From: Gemmatimonadota bacterium
Lineage (GTDB): Bacteria > Gemmatimonadota > Gemmatimonadetes > Longimicrobiales > Gaopeijiaceae
NCBI GenBank assembly: GCA_021295835.1
Contig: JAGWBP010000002.1
Span: 18,394-82,393 of the forward strand
Direction: 5' to 3'
DNA length: 64,000 nucleotides
This document shows, piece by piece, positions 61,486-64,000 of this stretch (position 1 is its first letter; each line of letters begins with the position of its first letter). A program made the position numbers and the translations under genes. Under the pieces are notes generated by a model. The model was not told the origin of the DNA. It made no database searches and saw only the letters and a program-made list of their open reading frames with translations.

Positions 61486-62521
61486 ATGACCACCGGTTCG
61501 CCGGACGCGGGGGGATTCATATACGTGGCCGACTCCGGATCCCACTCGGTTCGTGTGTTTGATCGCCGCGGATTCCACGTTTACAGATTTGGGGGACGAG
61601 GGGAGGGCCCTGGCGAGTTCAGCGCACCGCTCCTTTGCGGCCTCGCCTTCGACCCGGTCGGCCGGCTCTGGGTGAATACGCCGAGTTCCTTCGATATATT
61701 CAAGGTCAGTGCCGCAGGTGCGAATTATCTCGAGTCCTTCGTTGTCCGCGACGACGCTACATCGGGACTTTGCGGAAATCCGATGTTCGCCGGGCCGACG
61801 GGAATCACGGTGCCGCGCAGGGGACGAAGCATTCAAGGTAATAAGGACGAGCACGTTCAGGTGACGGAGAGCGGCGAAGTGTATGGCCGGGTGCCGAACG
61901 TGCATGCGGTCGGATTTTGGCGAATGGGAATGGCCCGTCATAGTAGTACGGTCCCCTGGTTCTGGGACCCGTCCAGCCCCCTTCCTCCCACCGTTCGGGG
62001 CCAGAGTCATCGTGGCCCACGCACCGGATGGTGGTTTCGCTCAGGTCTTCTCTCCGGTTTACGACATTCGCGTTCACGCACCGGATGGCGCCCAAAAGGC
62101 CAGGGTGCGGAGGGAACGGCTCGGACCCCCTGTCACCCAAGTGGAGGCGCGGAGAGGGTACGAAGAGCTGGCGAAGATTCGCGACGCGTTCAAGCCTGGG
62201 CTCCGGCTTGAGTTGATAGACTTCCCGGATTACCGAATTCCGGAGAGGAAGCCGGCGATCAATCACATCTGGTACGACGACGACGGTCGGCTCTGGGTGT
62301 TCTTGTGGCCGGCGGAAGCGGACTCCATGTATCGGGCCCACGTGTACGACGCGGGTGGCGCTTTCCTCCATGTAGCCGAGTGGCCGAGGGGGATCTCGAT
62401 CTGGCATGGCGGATTGAGCGGCGATATTGCGGTCGGCGTGCGGAAGGTGGAATTCGACGTGGAGCAGGTGGTGCGACTCAGATTCCTGCCCCAGCCCGCT
62501 TCCAATCCACCCGGCGAATGA
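61486..62521 (+). pseudogene. 6-bladed beta-propeller 3, 5'-truncated and frameshifted
   Basis: The first frame (from 61486) reads FIYVADSGSHSVRVFDRRGF, FGGRGEGPGEFSAPLLCGLA and LWVNTPSSFDIFKVSAAG but has no signal peptide. Around 61985 the meaningful frame moves to another register (VIVAHAPDGGFAQVFSPVYD..., RLWVFLWPAEADSMYRAHVYD) and runs to 62521. Loss of the 5' end plus a frameshift marks it as a pseudogene. It is more distant from copies 1 and 2 than they are from each other. Confidence 0.65.
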
Positions 62522-62535
62522 ACTGAATTGAACTC

Positions 62536-63159
62536 ATGGCCTCGCAGCCTCTTGCGGCGGAAGCGGGCGACATCGCCGCCTTGGGCCGAGCCTTCCTCGC
62601 CATCGTGCTTAGCTTCGCGGTGTGGGCCAAGCTCCGCGACCGGGCCGGATTTCGCGCGGTGCTTCGCTTCCTTATGCCTCGGGCGCCACCAGCAGCGATC
62701 GGTACGCTTGCGACGGCGGTCGTGGGTTTCGAAGCGTTGGTGGCCAGCCTGTTGGTCGCGGGCTTCCGGACGAACGTGGCGGCTTGAGGCACGGTGGGGT
62801 TTCGGTGCGTCGGCACGGCCGCGCTCCTCGTACTCCGCCGACGCGGTTACCAAGGGGGCTGCGCCTGCCTCGGCGACCTTGCCCCCGCAGGACCGGTGGG
62901 CACCCTGGACCTCGTTCGGAACGCTGTGCTCGCGGCTGTCTCGTTCGCCCTTACGCAGTCTTCGGCCGCGGCCCGGCCGCTGTGGACTTCTCCTGCCGCG
63001 ACGATCGCCCTCGCCGCCGCGACCACGGCGGGTGTACTTCTCTCGTACTGGGTGATTGCCGCTGTGGTTGCCATACGGGCTGCGGGGGTGCCTGGGGAGA
63101 GCGAGCACGTAGCGCCCCTTGTACGATCGGGCAACAAGGCCGGAGGGCGCGAAGCGTGA
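62536..63159 (+). pseudogene. MauE/DoxX-like redox membrane protein with premature TGA
   Basis: Four or more hydrophobic helices, with LGRAFLAIVLSFAVWAKLRD, VVGFEALVASLLVAG and a Cys pair GGCACLGDL typical of MauE-like proteins, which partner TlpA/MauD-type thioredoxins. An in-frame TGA at 62785-62787 splits the reading frame in two; the second part continues in the same frame to 63159. CGA to TGA is the simplest origin. The stop overlaps the MauD-like GTG. Confidence 0.6.
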
Positions 63160-63721
63160 CGTGGCTGTTCTGGACGAGCTACGGCATCCTGTGGTTGGTC
63201 GTGCTCATCCTTGGCGCGGGGATGATCGTGATGCTAAGGGAGCACGCCGACTTGTTGCTCGGCTCCCGCGAGGGCCGGTCTCGCCTTCACGGGCCTTCGG
63301 AGGGCACGACCGTTCCCCGTCTCGAGGGAGAGGAAGTGCGGCTCGCCGCTACAGCGCCCGGGTGCCCAAGGGTGGTTCTGTTCATGGCGGTCACGTGCGA
63401 ACCGTGCTGGCGCCGCCGCGACCAGATATCGCACTTCGCGGCCGACCAGTCGGAGGCGGTGGCGACCGTAGTGTGTTGCTCCGGGGCCGTCGAACGCGTG
63501 CGCGAATTTGCCGGGGAATTGGGTCCGGAGTGTCTGTCATCGCGGATCCCACCGGAGACGCGTCCGCATCGTGGCGCGTATTTATGACGCCATTTGCGAT
63601 CGGCGTGGATCGATACGGGGTCGTGCGCGGGAAGGTCGCAAACCCGGCCTACGACAACCTCACGCTCCTGTCGCGTCTTCTGGTGTCCGGGGCAGGCGAC
63701 GAGCGCGCGCAGGCCGTGTAG
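63156..63721 (+). pseudogene. MauD/TlpA-like thioredoxin-fold protein, frameshifted
   Basis: GTG 63156 overlaps the previous stop. An N-terminal transmembrane anchor (SYGILWLVVLILGAGMIVML) is followed by a thioredoxin-like domain with VVLFMAVTCEPCWRRRDQI (CxxC). The first frame ends at 63587, but from about 63520 the sensible reading is in another frame (VSVIADPTGDASASWRVFM, TPFAIGVDRYGVVRGKV, with the cis-Pro of TPF) to 63721. A single indel near 63520 explains it. Confidence 0.65.
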
Positions 63722-63784
63722 ATCCCGTGTGACCCCGGACCGGCGGCGGGGAGCAGGGCCACAGTCTGAATTGGGACCCGTACC

Positions 63785-64000
63785 GTGAGGCCGCGATGGG
63801 CGGCCCCCCGATCGGCGCACGCCCACGTCGTGCTGCCCGTCCGCAGCTTCCAGAACCTGCTCGGCGATCTCGCCACCCTCACCCGCACCCGCGTCAGGCC
63901 CACCGGCGCGGCCCCGATGACCCCCGAGATGGTCGCGCGCCCCACCCCACTCCTGACCGGCGCATCCTGGTCGTCAGCCCATGCCCCGTACCCAGTGGCG
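63785..64000 (+). mobile_element. possible transposase 3' remnant (IS1634-like)
   Basis: From GTG 63785 the frame reads VRPRWAAPRSAHAHVVLPV, RSFQNLLGDLATLTRTRVRP and MVARPTPLLTGA. This resembles, from memory, the C-terminal region of IS1634-type transposases (LLADLATLTRN ... RPTPLQ). The start is missing and the window ends, so it is a weak call. Confidence 0.35.

Noticed and set aside
62785..62787. TGA read as selenocysteine in the MauE-like gene
   Set aside because: No selenoprotein family match at this position, no hairpin of the right kind seen, and the neighbouring gene is also broken.

Overview
The window is one contiguous piece of a high-GC (clearly above 60 %) bacterial chromosome with dense, often overlapping genes and many GTG/TTG starts. 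Gene content points to Gemmatimonadota or a close relative. The pointers are a Minf_1886-family protein, 6-bladed beta-propeller genes, a DUF4249-like lipoprotein behind a TonB-dependent receptor, a PD40/beta-barrel metalloprotease-like protein, a System I cytochrome c maturation cluster with a Cys-type CcmE, and a methylmalonyl-CoA mutase operon. This is an inference from gene content; there is no rRNA in the window.

Layout. 1-3454 (minus strand): purD (cut by the window edge), an M48 metalloprotease and a Cys/Met-metabolism PLP enzyme. 3578-9141: a divergent regulatory region, then glmM-glmS-maf-glpK. 9367-14704: a compact ccm cluster (ccmE, ccmF, CcmI-like zinc-ribbon protein, ccmA, ccmB, ccmC, CcmD-like). 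14727-18118: coaD, pta, a STAS protein, rsmA and a DEDDh exonuclease. 18067-20101: a cargo segment between two 60-bp direct repeats that duplicate the 3' end of the exonuclease gene; it holds only broken genes. 20115-25807: promoter/operator, thiolase, bioY, 3-hydroxybutyryl-CoA dehydrogenase, acyl-CoA dehydrogenase, glyA and Minf_1886. 25830-29289 (minus): gamma-glutamyltransferase and a membrane glycosyltransferase. 29364-38475: murQ, a large outer-membrane metalloprotease/propeller protein, a PDZ protein behind four 31-bp repeats, then biotin carboxylase, BCCP and methylmalonyl-CoA mutase. 38803-42975: a DUF948 gene and a second cargo segment (TonB-dependent receptor and DUF4249-like lipoprotein) between perfect 50-bp direct repeats. 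42990-57539: murA, the translation/RNA operon rimP-nusA-infB-ylxP-rbfA-truB-ribF, rpsO, pnp, an M16 protease, and an alanine dehydrogenase fused in frame to dUTPase. 57540-64000: a decaying accessory region.

How genes work together. Core functions dominate: amino-sugar and peptidoglycan supply (glmM, glmS, murA, murQ), haem attachment to cytochromes c (ccm), C4/propionate acyl-CoA chemistry with biotin uptake, and ribosome maturation/RNA turnover. Three transcription units (thiolase-bioY, rimP-nusA-infB and ald-dut) are preceded by the same 39-bp element. It is two 18-bp palindromes TGTAA-N8-TTACA separated by 3 bp and merged with a -35/17-bp/-10 promoter, which suggests one shared regulator.

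The best candidate for an undescribed system is 57540-63721. A small secreted Cys-rich protein gene overlaps the start of a 6-bladed beta-propeller gene, and this pair occurs twice in tandem. It is followed by a broken third propeller and by broken MauE-like and MauD/TlpA-like redox genes. A plausible but unproven reading is a secreted Cys-rich polypeptide that is oxidised or otherwise matured by a Mau-type redox pair and works with the propeller. In this window only the second pair looks intact.
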